Origin: Silvimonas iriomotensis
GTDB lineage: Bacteria; Pseudomonadota; Gammaproteobacteria; Burkholderiales; Chitinibacteraceae
Reading direction: 5' to 3'
NCBI RefSeq assembly: GCF_014645535.1
Contig: NZ_BMLX01000008.1
Span: 1-64,000 of the forward strand
Length of the DNA stretch: 64,000 bases
How positions within the stretch are numbered: position 1 is the first letter of the stretch; each line of letters begins with the position of its first letter. Shown here one piece after another: positions 51,216 to 60,268 of the stretch. The notes under the pieces were generated by a model. The model searched no databases and was not told the origin of the DNA. It saw only the letters and a program-made list of their open reading frames with translations. A program made the position numbers and the translations under genes.

Positions 51216-52238
51216 TCAGCCCACGCCCAGCGTGTGCAGAAAGTCACCGATGGCGGTGGTTTCTTCGTTATCAGCCCCGACATCGGCATTGATCTGCATA
51301 TGCGAGCGCGCCAGCGGTTTGACGGTGACCTTGCCGCCCAGTTGCGCAATCTTTGCTGCCATGTGCTCAGCGCTGTCGCAGGACGTTGCCCGCTCGGTGG
51401 AGCAGATCAACAGCATGGGCACCGGTCTGGTCTTGAGTTGCTGATAGGGCGATGCCGTCGCCCAGGCCGCCGGGTCTTTGCCAAACGCCCGGTCATACAA
51501 GGGCAAATGGCGTGCTTGCATCAGGGTCGGGACATCCAGCGCGGCGCTATCAAGCGACACCGTGCCCAGCCAGGGCTGCACGCCCGCCGCGCTGACAATG
51601 CCGGGGTCAACCGTAATCAGCGAGACCAGGTGCGCGCCGGCCGAATGCCCCATCAGCACCACCCGGGCCGGATCGCCGCCCCAGGCTTGCGCGTGGGCCT
51701 GCACGTAAGCCACGGCGCGCGCCAGATCAGCCGCCTGATCCAGCGGCGCAGCTTGCGGCAGCATGCGGTAGTTGGCCGAGACAAAAATCACCTGCCGGGC
51801 CCGCCAGTACGCTGCCTTGGGCTCCACCACCGTCCGCGCGGCCTTGTCGCCGAACTCCCAGCCGCCGCCATGGGCCATAAATACAATCGCGGCGTGGTCC
51901 GGGTGATCCGGGATATAGACATCGATCTTCTGGGCGGGATCGGCCCCGTAGCTCACATCACGCAGGGTGGAACCAGGCGCAGCGGGGATCAGGGTGCTGA
52001 CGGCTGGCGCATCGCCACCGGCCGGGCCGATATCGCGCAGGGTGTCGCGGCAGCTGTTGGTCAGCTCTGCCAGATGCTTGCGCAGGCAGGCCACCACGCG
52101 GCCGCCACCCGGTTTGACGTCCTGGCAAAATGATTGATAGTCGGCACTGCATGCCTGCACCAGACCCGAACCATCGCTGGCGGCGTACAGCAGCACCGAT
52201 AAACCCCAGACAGTAAGCCCTGCAACAACCGACCGCAT
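51216..52238 (-). CDS. Secreted alpha/beta hydrolase with N-terminal Cys-rich GLG1-like repeat
   Basis: 340 residues. Signal helix about 1-24; then ACSADYQSFCQDVKPGGGRV and ACLRKHLAELTNSCRDTL (about 29-68), four Cys in the pattern of the Cys-rich GLG1 repeat. The rest is an alpha/beta-hydrolase of the esterase/lipase (BD-FAE-like) group: oxyanion hole AHGGGWEFGDKA, nucleophile elbow MGHSAGAHL, and the acid and His toward the C-terminus (ARSHMQINAD). It probably cleaves ester groups, perhaps acetyl groups on polysaccharide, in the periplasm or outside. The Cys-rich head is an unusual addition. Confidence 0.82.
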   Translation of the reverse strand: MRSVVAGLTVWGLSVLLYAASDGSGLVQACSADYQSFCQDVKPGGGRVVACLRKHLAELTNSCRDTLRDIGPAGGDAPAVSTLIPAAPGSTLRDVSYGADPAQKIDVYIPDHPDHAAIVFMAHGGGWEFGDKAARTVVEPKAAYWRARQVIFVSANYRMLPQAAPLDQAADLARAVAYVQAHAQAWGGDPARVVLMGHSAGAHLVSLITVDPGIVSAAGVQPWLGTVSLDSAALDVPTLMQARHLPLYDRAFGKDPAAWATASPYQQLKTRPVPMLLICSTERATSCDSAEHMAAKIAQLGGKVTVKPLARSHMQINADVGADNEETTAIGDFLHTLGVG

Positions 52239-52349
52239 GATGGCGCCCCGCTGATAGGTAGGCCGGCCCCGCCGGCAAGTGTCCCTGACTGCCAGAACGC
52301 CAGCCGCGCCGTCGGCGTTGACGGCACTGTGAGGCTTGTCACAAACAAT

Positions 52350-53033
52350 TCATCGCGCGCCATCCGCCGGCAGACGCGCCAGCCGCGTCGCGGCCAGAGA
52401 GAGCAACGGCGGCAGCAACAGGCAGATGCGCCCCCAACCGTAAAACAGCAGCGCCGCCGCCGCGCAGCCCAGCGCAAAGGCCACCACGGCCGTGCCCATT
52501 TTCCTGAGCCGGGTGCGCGCCTGGTTGGCCAGATCCTCTGGCAGACCGCGCCATAAATCGACCGCATCAATCACGATCTGGGTGGTACTGCCGGTCATCA
52601 GTGTGGTGGGGGGCGCACTGGGCAAGTGAATGCGATGCACGCCGTTCTGGATCGCCATGGCCGCCACCAGCGTCAGGCCGGTCAGCATGGCACTCCAGTG
52701 ATCGCCGTTGGTGAACGGCCCCAGCGCGAGGGCAAATGCGCCACCCAGCGCCAGCAACAGCGTCTGGGTCAGCAGCAGCACGGTCACGCCGCCGTCTGGC
52801 CGGGTGTTGAGCGCGGTGGATGCCAGCCGCACCAGCGCCACCACCAGGCAGAACACCGGCAAGGCCAGCAACTTGGTGATCACGCCGGACGAGCCAAATG
52901 CCAGCGCCGCGCCCAGGGTCACAAAGTTGCCGGTGACATGCGCGGTAAACAGACCTTGCAGGGCCAGAAAACCCGCAGTGTCGACATAGCCCCCAAGGGC
53001 ACTGAGCAATCCGGGCAGATGGTCGCGTTTCAC
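52350..53033 (-). CDS. YoaK/DUF1275 membrane protein
   Basis: 227 residues, about six helices: LLSALGGYVDTAGFLALQGLF with the conserved G-x-VDA-type motif, FTAHVTGNFVTLGAAL, and AMAIQNGVHRIHLPSAPPTTLMTG (split), all standard for DUF1275. Proposed to be a transporter, with the substrate unknown. Its start is divergent from the YrdB gene. Confidence 0.9.
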   Translation of the reverse strand: MKRDHLPGLLSALGGYVDTAGFLALQGLFTAHVTGNFVTLGAALAFGSSGVITKLLALPVFCLVVALVRLASTALNTRPDGGVTVLLLTQTLLLALGGAFALALGPFTNGDHWSAMLTGLTLVAAMAIQNGVHRIHLPSAPPTTLMTGSTTQIVIDAVDLWRGLPEDLANQARTRLRKMGTAVVAFALGCAAAALLFYGWGRICLLLPPLLSLAATRLARLPADGAR

Positions 53034-53237
53034 GGTGATACTTGATCCTGGCGGGTTTTATGCAAAATGTATAACCGCTGCGACCACCGGCCGCAATCAC
53101 CTCATCCGGTTTTTACCCCGTCAGGTAGAGGCGGCCTCTGCCACAAGCCAGAGCGCAAGGCCGGTTTGCCCTGGCGCGCCGGCCGAGCCACTATGATAGG
53201 AGCATGCATTGCCGAGGCCAGCGGCCGTGAGGGAGCG

Positions 53238-53606
53238 ATGGGCTATCACCCGATCAACCTGTTTGTGCGTTTTTTGCTGGAACTTGCCGCATTGGCCGGG
53301 CTGGCCTGGTGGGGCTGGCAGACGCATTCCGGCGCGGCGCAACTGGCTTTTTGCGTGCTGACTCCTGCGCTGGTGGCCACCATCTGGGGCATGTTTGCGG
53401 TGCCCGGTGACCGCAGCCGCCATGGCAGCGCCCCGGTGCCGGTGCCCGGCGCCATCCGCTTGATGCTGGAGCTGGCCGTCTTTGCCGCCGCAGTGATCGC
53501 CCTGGCACTGACCGGCGCCCTGTTGCTGGCACTGTTACTGGCGGCGGCGGTGTGCGTGCACTATCTGTGCTCGGCCGACCGCATCAACTGGCTGGTCCAT
53601 CATTAA
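53238..53606 (+). CDS. YrdB/DUF2568 small membrane protein
   Basis: 122 residues from ATG 53238 with GGGAG just upstream; the longer frame is non-coding. Four helices: NLFVRFLLELAALAGLAWWG, LAFCVLTPALVATIWGMFAV, IRLMLELAVFAAAVIALALT and a final hydrophobic stretch. WGMFAVPGD is the DUF2568 (YrdB) signature. Function unknown. Confidence 0.85.
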   Translation: MGYHPINLFVRFLLELAALAGLAWWGWQTHSGAAQLAFCVLTPALVATIWGMFAVPGDRSRHGSAPVPVPGAIRLMLELAVFAAAVIALALTGALLLALLLAAAVCVHYLCSADRINWLVHH

Positions 53607-53626
53607 CCCGCTGGCAGCGGTCCGCC

Positions 53627-53818
53627 TCAGCCAATGGCGTAACCGATGACGGCCGCGTCCTCGCCCATGACTTCTTCCCGCCGTACCTCAACCCCGCTTT
53701 GGCAGTTGCCGGTAATCACCCAGCGACCCTGGCCGACCGGGGTCAGGGTGCGGGTCTGGTCACAGTCCAGCACCGTGCTGCCGGCCTGGTTCAAACATTG
53801 AAAGCAGTAGTTACTCAT
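53627..53818 (-). CDS. Small hypothetical protein with CxxC
   Basis: 63 residues starting MSNYCFQCLNQAGSTVLDCD, with CFQC at 5-8 and further Cys at 19 and in TGNCQSG. GGGAGCGGCC lies directly before the ATG. It ends with an acidic stretch (EVMGEDAAVIGYAIG). It may bind a metal through its Cys residues. No family is recognised. It is convergent with the YrdB gene. Confidence 0.55.
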   Translation of the reverse strand: MSNYCFQCLNQAGSTVLDCDQTRTLTPVGQGRWVITGNCQSGVEVRREEVMGEDAAVIGYAIG

Positions 53819-54042
53819 GGCCGCTCCCGAAATCTCTGCGATATATTGATAGAGGCCGGATTTTCTATATTCATCAATGACATAAACATCAGACACTTCT
53901 GAAACTGCGTGGCCAGCCCGCCCGCTGCATGGCCACGTACCGCAGCGGCTGCAACGCACATATCGCCCGTTCACGGTGATGGTTACCGCAGCGCAGCAGC
54001 CAGGCTTTACAATCACGTTCGTACTCTTTTTCTCTTTTGCCC

Positions 54043-56019
54043 ATGACCGATACCCTGCTTGATACCGACGACACCTCCGCCCTGGATGACTACCTGAGCG
54101 CCAGCCAGGCCAGCCTGATTACGGTGGAGGGCAGCTACGCGGTATCCGTGCATGGCGAGATCATCATCAACAAGCGCGTGGTGCCGTATCACCTGGTGCC
54201 CGACGCCGGGTTTCTGGGCAAGGTGGCCAAATGGCGCAAGCTGGACGCCGATGGCCGCCTCTCGCTGCTGCAAGAGCGCTGGAACGCCGCCAGCCGCGCC
54301 GAACTGGAAAGCGAACTGCGGCAATGCGCGCTGAAGATTGCCCGCATTGCCACCGAGCACGAACTCGACCCCGGCAGCGCTTTCAACGCGTTTCAGGCCC
54401 GGCATGAACTGGCCCGGCTGCGTTGCAAGGTGGCGCTGGAGCGGATCGAGGCCCTGCGCGACAACCGCACGCAAGCGCATGAGGCCAGCAAAACCCACGA
54501 CGCGGTCAACCTCTCGCTGTATCCGGAGTCGTTCACGCTGGCGCAGAAAATGCCGCGCCATTTCATTGCGATCCTGGGCCCGACCAACTCGGGCAAAACC
54601 CACGCCGCCATGGAGCATCTGATCCGCGCCCACAGCGGCGTGTATCTGGCGCCGCTGCGCTTGCTGGCGCTGGAAAACTACAACCGCATGCTCGATGCCG
54701 GCGTCGCGGTCAGCCTGGTCACCGGCGAGCAGCGCAAGCTGCATCCGGATGCCACGCACGTCGCCAGTACCGTGGAAATGCTCAACCCCAACCGCGCGGT
54801 GGATGTCGCGGTGATTGATGAAATCCAGCTGCTGGAAGACGCCGACCGCGGCGCGGCCTGGACCGCCGCCGTCTGTGGCGTACCGGCCATGACGGTGTAC
54901 CTCTTGGGCGCGCTGGAAGCTGAACAGGCGATCGAAGCGCTGGTAGAACGCGTGGGCGGCACGCTGGAAGTGCGCAAGCTGGAACGCAAATCGCCGCTGG
55001 AAATGGAACGCCAGCCGCTGGGCTCCTTGCGCAACCTGCAGGCCGGTGACGTGCTGATTGCGTTCTCGCGCCGCGATGTGCTGAGCTGGCGCGATCAGGT
55101 GATTGAACAGGGTTTCCCGGTCTCGGCCATTTACGGCAACCTCTCGCCGGAGGTACGCGCGGCCCAGGCCGAGCGCTTTGTTGAGGGCGAAACCAAGATT
55201 GTGGTGGGCACCGACGCCATCGGCATGGGCCTGAACACCCCGGCGCGGCGGGTGATTTTCACCACGTCCAACAAATTTGATGGCGTCTCTGAAGGCACCA
55301 TCAGCGCCGCCCTGGCCAAACAGATTGCCGGCCGCGCCGGCCGTTTTGGCGCACATGAAACCGGTTTTGTGGCCGGGCTGGATGCATCGACCCACAAGAT
55401 CATCGCCACCTTGCTGCGCCAGAAGATTGAACCGCTGCCGGCCACCGGGTTCTTTGTCGCACCCAATCTGGACTACCTGCAGCAGATTTCCGCCGCCAGC
55501 GGCCAGCTCAAGCTGTTTACCTTGCTGGAGCTCTTCACCCGCCACATCAACGTGCACGATGAATTCTTCCTGCCCGCCAACCTGACGGACCAGATGGAAA
55601 AAGCCAAATGGCTAGATGTGTTGCCGCTGTCACTGGAAGACCGCTACACCTTCAGCCTGTGCCCGGTATCCACCCGGATTCCCATGCTGGAGCGCGCCCT
55701 GAAAGACTGGGCCGGCCTGCGCAGCCAGAAAAAGCCCGCGCCGCTGTTGCGCATGGAAGGCATGATGGGCCGCAACGAACTGCAGTACCTGGAAGACACC
55801 TGCAAGCTCTACGCCGCCTACGCCTGGCTGGGTTACCGCATGCCGGACACCTTCCCGCATGAAGACATGGCCCAGTCGCTGATGCAATCGACGTCGGAAA
55901 AGATCGACCAGATGCTGCAAGCGCAGAACACGAAGCACCGGCACGGCCACGGCGCGCGCAAAGGCCACAAGCCGGCGGGCCGGCGGCAACCGGCAGCAAA
56001 GAAAGGATTCCGCCGCTAG
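54043..56019 (+). CDS. SUV3-like DEAD/H-box RNA helicase
   Basis: 658 residues from ATG 54043. A helical N-terminal region (about 1-165), then motif I GPTNSGKTHAAM, motif Ia APLRLLALE, motif II VAVIDEIQLL (DEIQ box), motif III LLGALEAE, and helicase-C motifs IVVGTDAIGMGLN and QIAGRAGRFG. A SUV3 C-terminal domain (about 470-610) and a basic His/Lys/Arg tail (RHGHGARKGHKPAGRR) complete it. The family is best known from mitochondria, where SUV3 unwinds RNA for a degradosome; a similar RNA turnover role here is inferred. Confidence 0.9.
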   Translation: MTDTLLDTDDTSALDDYLSASQASLITVEGSYAVSVHGEIIINKRVVPYHLVPDAGFLGKVAKWRKLDADGRLSLLQERWNAASRAELESELRQCALKIARIATEHELDPGSAFNAFQARHELARLRCKVALERIEALRDNRTQAHEASKTHDAVNLSLYPESFTLAQKMPRHFIAILGPTNSGKTHAAMEHLIRAHSGVYLAPLRLLALENYNRMLDAGVAVSLVTGEQRKLHPDATHVASTVEMLNPNRAVDVAVIDEIQLLEDADRGAAWTAAVCGVPAMTVYLLGALEAEQAIEALVERVGGTLEVRKLERKSPLEMERQPLGSLRNLQAGDVLIAFSRRDVLSWRDQVIEQGFPVSAIYGNLSPEVRAAQAERFVEGETKIVVGTDAIGMGLNTPARRVIFTTSNKFDGVSEGTISAALAKQIAGRAGRFGAHETGFVAGLDASTHKIIATLLRQKIEPLPATGFFVAPNLDYLQQISAASGQLKLFTLLELFTRHINVHDEFFLPANLTDQMEKAKWLDVLPLSLEDRYTFSLCPVSTRIPMLERALKDWAGLRSQKKPAPLLRMEGMMGRNELQYLEDTCKLYAAYAWLGYRMPDTFPHEDMAQSLMQSTSEKIDQMLQAQNTKHRHGHGARKGHKPAGRRQPAAKKGFRR

Positions 56020-56115
56020 CGCGGCCATCTGCTGGCCGAACCCGCCCGCAAACCTCTATAGTGCTCCAGACCCGCGCGCCGCCCCCGCTGACGGCGCGTG
56101 CAACAGGAGAACAAC

Positions 56116-57612
56116 ATGTCATCCCGGTACATCCTCGCGCTGGATCAAGGCACCACCAGCTCACGCGCGATCGTGTTTGATCGCGCCGGCAATATCGTGT
56201 CGCTGGCGCAAAAGGAATTCCGCCAGATCTACCCGCAACCGGGCTGGGTAGAACACGATCCGCGCGAGATCTGGGGCACGCAAGCCGGCGTCGCTACCGA
56301 GGCCGTCGCCTCTGCCGGGCTGAGCGGCAAAGACATCGCCGCCATCGGCATTACCAACCAGCGCGAAACCACCGTGGTGTGGGACCGCGAAACCGGCCAG
56401 CCCGTCTGCAACGCCATTGTCTGGCAAGACCGCCGCACCGCGCCCTTTTGCGATGAACTCAAGCACGCCGGCCATGAAGCGCTGATCCGCGAGAAAACCG
56501 GCCTGCCGATCGACGCGTATTTTTCTGCCAGCAAAATCCGCTGGATTCTGCAAAACATCCCCGGCGCACGAGAAAAAGCCCAGGCCGGCAAGCTGGCCTT
56601 TGGCACCGTGGATAGCTGGCTGGTCTGGCACTTCACCCAGGGCGCCGTGCATGTCACCGACGTGTCCAACGCATCGCGCACCATGCTGTTCAATATCAAC
56701 ACGCTGCGCTGGGACGAAGACCTACTGCGGCTGTTTGAAATCCCCGCCAGCCTGCTGCCACGCGTGGGTTCATCCAGCGAAATCTACGGCCATACCGCCG
56801 ACAACCTGTTTGGCGGCGCCATCCCGGTGGCCGGTATTGCCGGTGACCAGCAATCGGCCCTGTTTGGCCAGCAATGCACGCAACCGGGCATGGTCAAAAA
56901 CACCTACGGCACCGGCTGTTTTCTGATGATGAACACGGGCGATGCGCCCATTGCCTCACGCAACAACCTCTTGAGCACCGTCGCCTGGCAAGTCAAAGGC
57001 AAGGTGCAATACGCGCTGGAAGGCAGCATTTTCACCGGCGGCGCCGTGGTGAAATGGCTGCGCGACGGCCTGCGCCTGATCCGCAGCTCGTCCGAAATCG
57101 ACAGCCTGGCCCGGAGCGTGCCCGATACCGACGGCCTGTACCTGGTCCCTGCCTTTGCCGGGCTGGGCGCCCCCCACTGGAACCAGGACGCCCGCGGCGC
57201 CCTGTTCGGCGCCACCCTGGGCACCAGCGCCGGCCACATCGCCCGCGCCGCCCTGGAAAGCATTGCCTGGCAAACCATGGACGTCGTACGCGCCATGGAA
57301 GCCGACGCCGGTGTCCCCATGCCCGAACTGCGGGTCGACGGCGGCGCCACGGTGAACAACCTGTTGCTGCAATTCCAGGCCGACATCCTGGGCATCGACG
57401 TCGTCCGCCCGCGCATTACCGAAACCACCGCCCTCGGCGCCGCCTACCTGGCCGGTCTGGCCGTCGGCTACTGGCATGACCTGAGCGACGTAGAAGGCCA
57501 GTGGCAACTGGAACACCGGTTTACGCCACAACTGGCCAGCGACGACGTAGCCCGCCGCGTAGCCGGCTGGCAACGGGCAGTGCGGGCGAGCATTGCCTGG
57601 GCGAATGACTGA
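56116..57612 (+). CDS. glpK: Glycerol kinase
   Basis: 498 residues from ATG 56116 (CAGGAG upstream). FGGY family: [20 protein letters not shown] at the start, [40 protein letters not shown] and [17 protein letters not shown]. It phosphorylates glycerol to sn-glycerol-3-phosphate. No glycerol facilitator gene is adjacent. Between it and glpD lies a 1.1-kb repeat-filled gap, so the two are probably separate units. Confidence 0.97.
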   Translation: MSSRYILALDQGTTSSRAIVFDRAGNIVSLAQKEFRQIYPQPGWVEHDPREIWGTQAGVATEAVASAGLSGKDIAAIGITNQRETTVVWDRETGQPVCNAIVWQDRRTAPFCDELKHAGHEALIREKTGLPIDAYFSASKIRWILQNIPGAREKAQAGKLAFGTVDSWLVWHFTQGAVHVTDVSNASRTMLFNINTLRWDEDLLRLFEIPASLLPRVGSSSEIYGHTADNLFGGAIPVAGIAGDQQSALFGQQCTQPGMVKNTYGTGCFLMMNTGDAPIASRNNLLSTVAWQVKGKVQYALEGSIFTGGAVVKWLRDGLRLIRSSSEIDSLARSVPDTDGLYLVPAFAGLGAPHWNQDARGALFGATLGTSAGHIARAALESIAWQTMDVVRAMEADAGVPMPELRVDGGATVNNLLLQFQADILGIDVVRPRITETTALGAAYLAGLAVGYWHDLSDVEGQWQLEHRFTPQLASDDVARRVAGWQRAVRASIAWAND

Positions 57613-57735
57613 ATACGCAACCGCTGGCAGGCGGGCTGCTTGCGGGAATTGCAGCTGACATCCCGCCAAGGGGCCGACGAAGTGGTAAAGCAAACACATC
57701 ATTCTTGCGAGCAGACGATTTGCGGGGTTGGGGTT

Positions 57736-57990
57736 GCTTTTGACTTGCCCTCCCCTTGACTGCGCCGAGCATCGCAGCAAGGCGCGGCGACAAAGGCGAA
57801 GCGTTAGGCCGCAGGCCGAACTCGCGAGCCAGCCGCGACTTGCGAGAAGCACAGGGAACCCCGAAGGGGCGCCGTCGCCGGGGTCGCCTTTTCTTTGATT
57901 ACTTTCTTTTGGCGAAGCAAAAGAAAGTAACGTGCTCCGGCCACCGCCGGTATCAAAACCACCGCGCCGTCAGGCGCTAACAAAAGATCC
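57736..57990 (+). repeat. Dispersed ~250-bp repeat, copy B
   Basis: Shares GACTGCGCCGAGCATCGCAG and the following blocks with copies A and C. The hairpin is TTACTTTCTTTTG (57899-57911), loop GCGAAG, CAAAAGAAAGTAA (57918-57930). Confidence 0.85.
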
Positions 57991-58024
57991 AGGGTTCAGC
58001 AGCCCTGGCACGTATCGCAGCTGG

Positions 58025-58045
58025 ATTCCGGCTCAAGGCCGGAAT
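58025..58045. repeat. Dispersed palindromic repeat (ATTCCGGC type)
   Basis: ATTCCGGC, TCAAG, GCCGGAAT, preceded by CTGG and followed by GACGA. Confidence 0.7.
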
Positions 58046-58131
58046 GACGAAGTGGTAAAACAAACACATCATTCTTGCGAACAAGTGGTTTGCGGAGTTG
58101 GGGCTGCTTTTGAAGTTGCTTTTGAAGTTGC

Positions 58132-58391
58132 TTTTGACTTGCCCTCCCCTTGACTGCGCCGAGCATCGCAGCAAGGCGCGGCGATCAAGGCGAAGCGGTA
58201 GGCCGCAGGCCGAACTCGCGAGCCAGCCGCGACTTGCGAGAAGCACAGGGAACCCGCGTAGCGGGCGCAGTCGCCGGGGTCGCCTTTCTTTGGTTACTTT
58301 CTTTGGCGAAGCAAAGAAAGTAACGTGCTCCGGCCACCGCCGGTATCAAAACCACCGCGCCGTCAGGCGCTAACAAAAGATCCAGGATTCA
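58132..58391 (+). repeat. Dispersed ~250-bp repeat, copy C
   Basis: Nearly identical to copy B. The hairpin is TTACTTTCTTTG (58294-58305), loop GCGAAG, CAAAGAAAGTAA (58312-58323): one base has been lost from each arm relative to copy B, so pairing is kept. Confidence 0.85.
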
Positions 58392-58417
58392 GCAGCCCTG
58401 GCACCCATCGCAGCTGG

Positions 58418-58438
58418 ATTCCGGCTCAAGGCCGGAAT
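58418..58438. repeat. Dispersed palindromic repeat (ATTCCGGC type)
   Basis: ATTCCGGC, TCAAG, GCCGGAAT; ends the second 370-bp unit. Confidence 0.7.
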
Positions 58439-58699
58439 GACGAGCCCGTAGCACGCAGCCAAACCCCACAACGACAGCCACAACACCCAGCTTCAACAAA
58501 CCAACAACGCAAACCAAAGCCCTGTGAATTCAACCCGTTGCACCCACCCCACACCCCCGCCACCACTCGCACCATCAAATATTGTTCACGGCAGCTTTTA
58601 TGCCTAGCCTGAACTCATAGAACAAAGAACGTGAGCGGCTGGCCAGATCGCACACAGCACCACCGGCAAGGCATCTGACACGCCAGTCGCCCAGGTCTC

Positions 58700-60268
58700 A
58701 TGAACCCGCAACAAGGTGCAACCTTGGACAAGCTGATTTATGACTTGCTGGTTATTGGCGGCGGCATCAACGGCGCCGGCATTGCGCGCGACGCCGCCGG
58801 GCGTGGCATGTCCGTGCTCTTGTGCGAGCAGGACGATCTTGCCGCACATACCTCTTCAGCCAGCACCAAACTGATTCACGGCGGCCTGCGGTATCTGGAG
58901 CATCACCAGTTCGGGCTGGTGCGCAAGGCCCTGCAAGAACGTGAAGTGCTGCTGCGCTCTGCCCCCCACATCATTTCGCCACTGCGGTTTGTCATGCCGC
59001 ATGCGCCAGAACTGCGCCCGGTGTGGATGATCCGCATCGGGCTGTTTTTGTACGATCATCTGGCCCGCCGCCAGGTCTTGCAAAGTGCGGAGGCCATCGA
59101 CCTGACCAGCCACATCTGCGGTGCGCCGTTGCGGGCCGGTTTCCAGCGCGGTTTTGTGTATTCAGATGGCTGGGTGCAGGATGCGCGCCTGGTGGTGCTC
59201 AATGCGCTGGATGCCGCAGAACGGGGCGCCACCATCCTGACCCGTACCGCCGTGGTTGCGGCCGCGCGGGAAAACGGCTCCTGGCGGGTGACTTTGCGCA
59301 CGCCGGATGGCCAGCACCAGCTGGTGTTTGCCCGTGGGGTGATCAACGCGGCCGGACCGTGGGTCAACCGCCTGCTGGGCGATGTGCTGGAGGTGACGCC
59401 GCGCCATTCCGTGCGGCTGGTCAAGGGCAGCCACATTATTGTGCCGCGCTTGTTTGATCATCCGTATGCGTATCTTTTCCAGAACCCGGATAACCGCATC
59501 ATCTTTGCCATTCCGTTTGAGGATGACTACACGCTGATCGGCACCACCGATGTGGATTTTCGCGGCGATCCGGGCCAGGTGAAGATCGACGCGGCCGAGA
59601 CCGAGTACCTGTGCCGCATGGTCAATCGCTATTTCGCCCGGGAAATCACCCCGGCAGACGTGGTGGCGACCATGTCGGGCGTGCGGCCACTGGTCAAGGA
59701 TCAGGCCACCAACGCCTCTGCCGTGACGCGTGACTACACGCTGGAGCTGGATGACAAAGGCCCGCCGCTGGTGTCGATCTTCGGCGGCAAGATCACCACC
59801 TATCGCAAGCTCTCGGAACAGGTGATCGACCTGATCGGCCCGCGTCTGGGCAACCACCGCCCGACCTGGACCGCCAGCGCCCCGCTGCCGGGTGGCGATA
59901 TCCCCAAGGCCGATTTCCCGGCGTTTGCCGGCCGGCTGGCCCGGCAATACCCGTGGCTGCCGGCGCCGTTGCTGCAACGCTATGCCCGCGCCTATGGCAC
60001 GCGCATTCATGTTTTGCTCAAAGACGCCCGCGCCATACCCGATCTGGGCGAGTGCATTGTGCCGGGCCTGTATGAGCGTGAAGCTCGTTATCTGATCGAG
60101 GTGGAATGGGCGCGCACGGCGGAGGACATCCTCTGGCGGCGCAGCAAGCTCCGGCTGCATATCAAGCCCGCTGACGAGGCCGCGCTGGAACGCTGGCTGT
60201 TGTCCTGTCAGGCCCGGACAAACCCGCCGGCGGCCTTGTTGCGCGCCGTGCAGGAGCCCGCGCCATGA
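58700..60268 (+). CDS. glpD: Aerobic glycerol-3-phosphate dehydrogenase
   Basis: 522 residues. FAD-binding fold LLVIGGGINGAGIARDAAGR (about 15-34), STKLIHGGLRYLEHHQFGLV (active-site region), HSVRLVKGSHIIVPRLF, GTTDVDFRGDPGQV and VSIFGGKITTYRKLSEQ are all GlpD signatures. It oxidises glycerol-3-phosphate to dihydroxyacetone phosphate at the membrane and gives electrons to quinone. Its stop overlaps the tpiA start (ATGA), beginning a four-gene coupled operon. Confidence 0.97.
   Translation: MNPQQGATLDKLIYDLLVIGGGINGAGIARDAAGRGMSVLLCEQDDLAAHTSSASTKLIHGGLRYLEHHQFGLVRKALQEREVLLRSAPHIISPLRFVMPHAPELRPVWMIRIGLFLYDHLARRQVLQSAEAIDLTSHICGAPLRAGFQRGFVYSDGWVQDARLVVLNALDAAERGATILTRTAVVAAARENGSWRVTLRTPDGQHQLVFARGVINAAGPWVNRLLGDVLEVTPRHSVRLVKGSHIIVPRLFDHPYAYLFQNPDNRIIFAIPFEDDYTLIGTTDVDFRGDPGQVKIDAAETEYLCRMVNRYFAREITPADVVATMSGVRPLVKDQATNASAVTRDYTLELDDKGPPLVSIFGGKITTYRKLSEQVIDLIGPRLGNHRPTWTASAPLPGGDIPKADFPAFAGRLARQYPWLPAPLLQRYARAYGTRIHVLLKDARAIPDLGECIVPGLYEREARYLIEVEWARTAEDILWRRSKLRLHIKPADEAALERWLLSCQARTNPPAALLRAVQEPAP

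Larger units (their letters stand above)
57681..58441. repeat. Tandem duplication, period 370 bp (two units)
   Basis: Unit 1 is 57681-58050 and unit 2 is 58051 to about 58441. Each begins AGTGGTAAA(G/A)CAAACACATC, contains one copy of the 250-bp dispersed element, then AACAAAAGATCCAGG and an ATTCCGGC palindrome ending GACGA. Unit 2 has an extra short tandem insertion, (TTGCTTTTGAAG)2, near 58107. Confidence 0.85.
57613..58699. other. glpK-glpD intergenic gap occupied by tandem repeats
   Basis: No gene is supported. The gap contains a 370-bp tandem duplication plus two ATTCCGGC palindromes. From about 58445 to 58699 there is unique sequence that must hold the glpD promoter; TTGTTC near 58572 is the only -35-like box and its -10 partner is unclear. 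Confidence 0.7.

Noticed and set aside
57932-58373. Small frames inside the 250-bp repeats as genes
   Set aside because: The frames differ between copies, start inside the repeat, and have no ribosome binding site.
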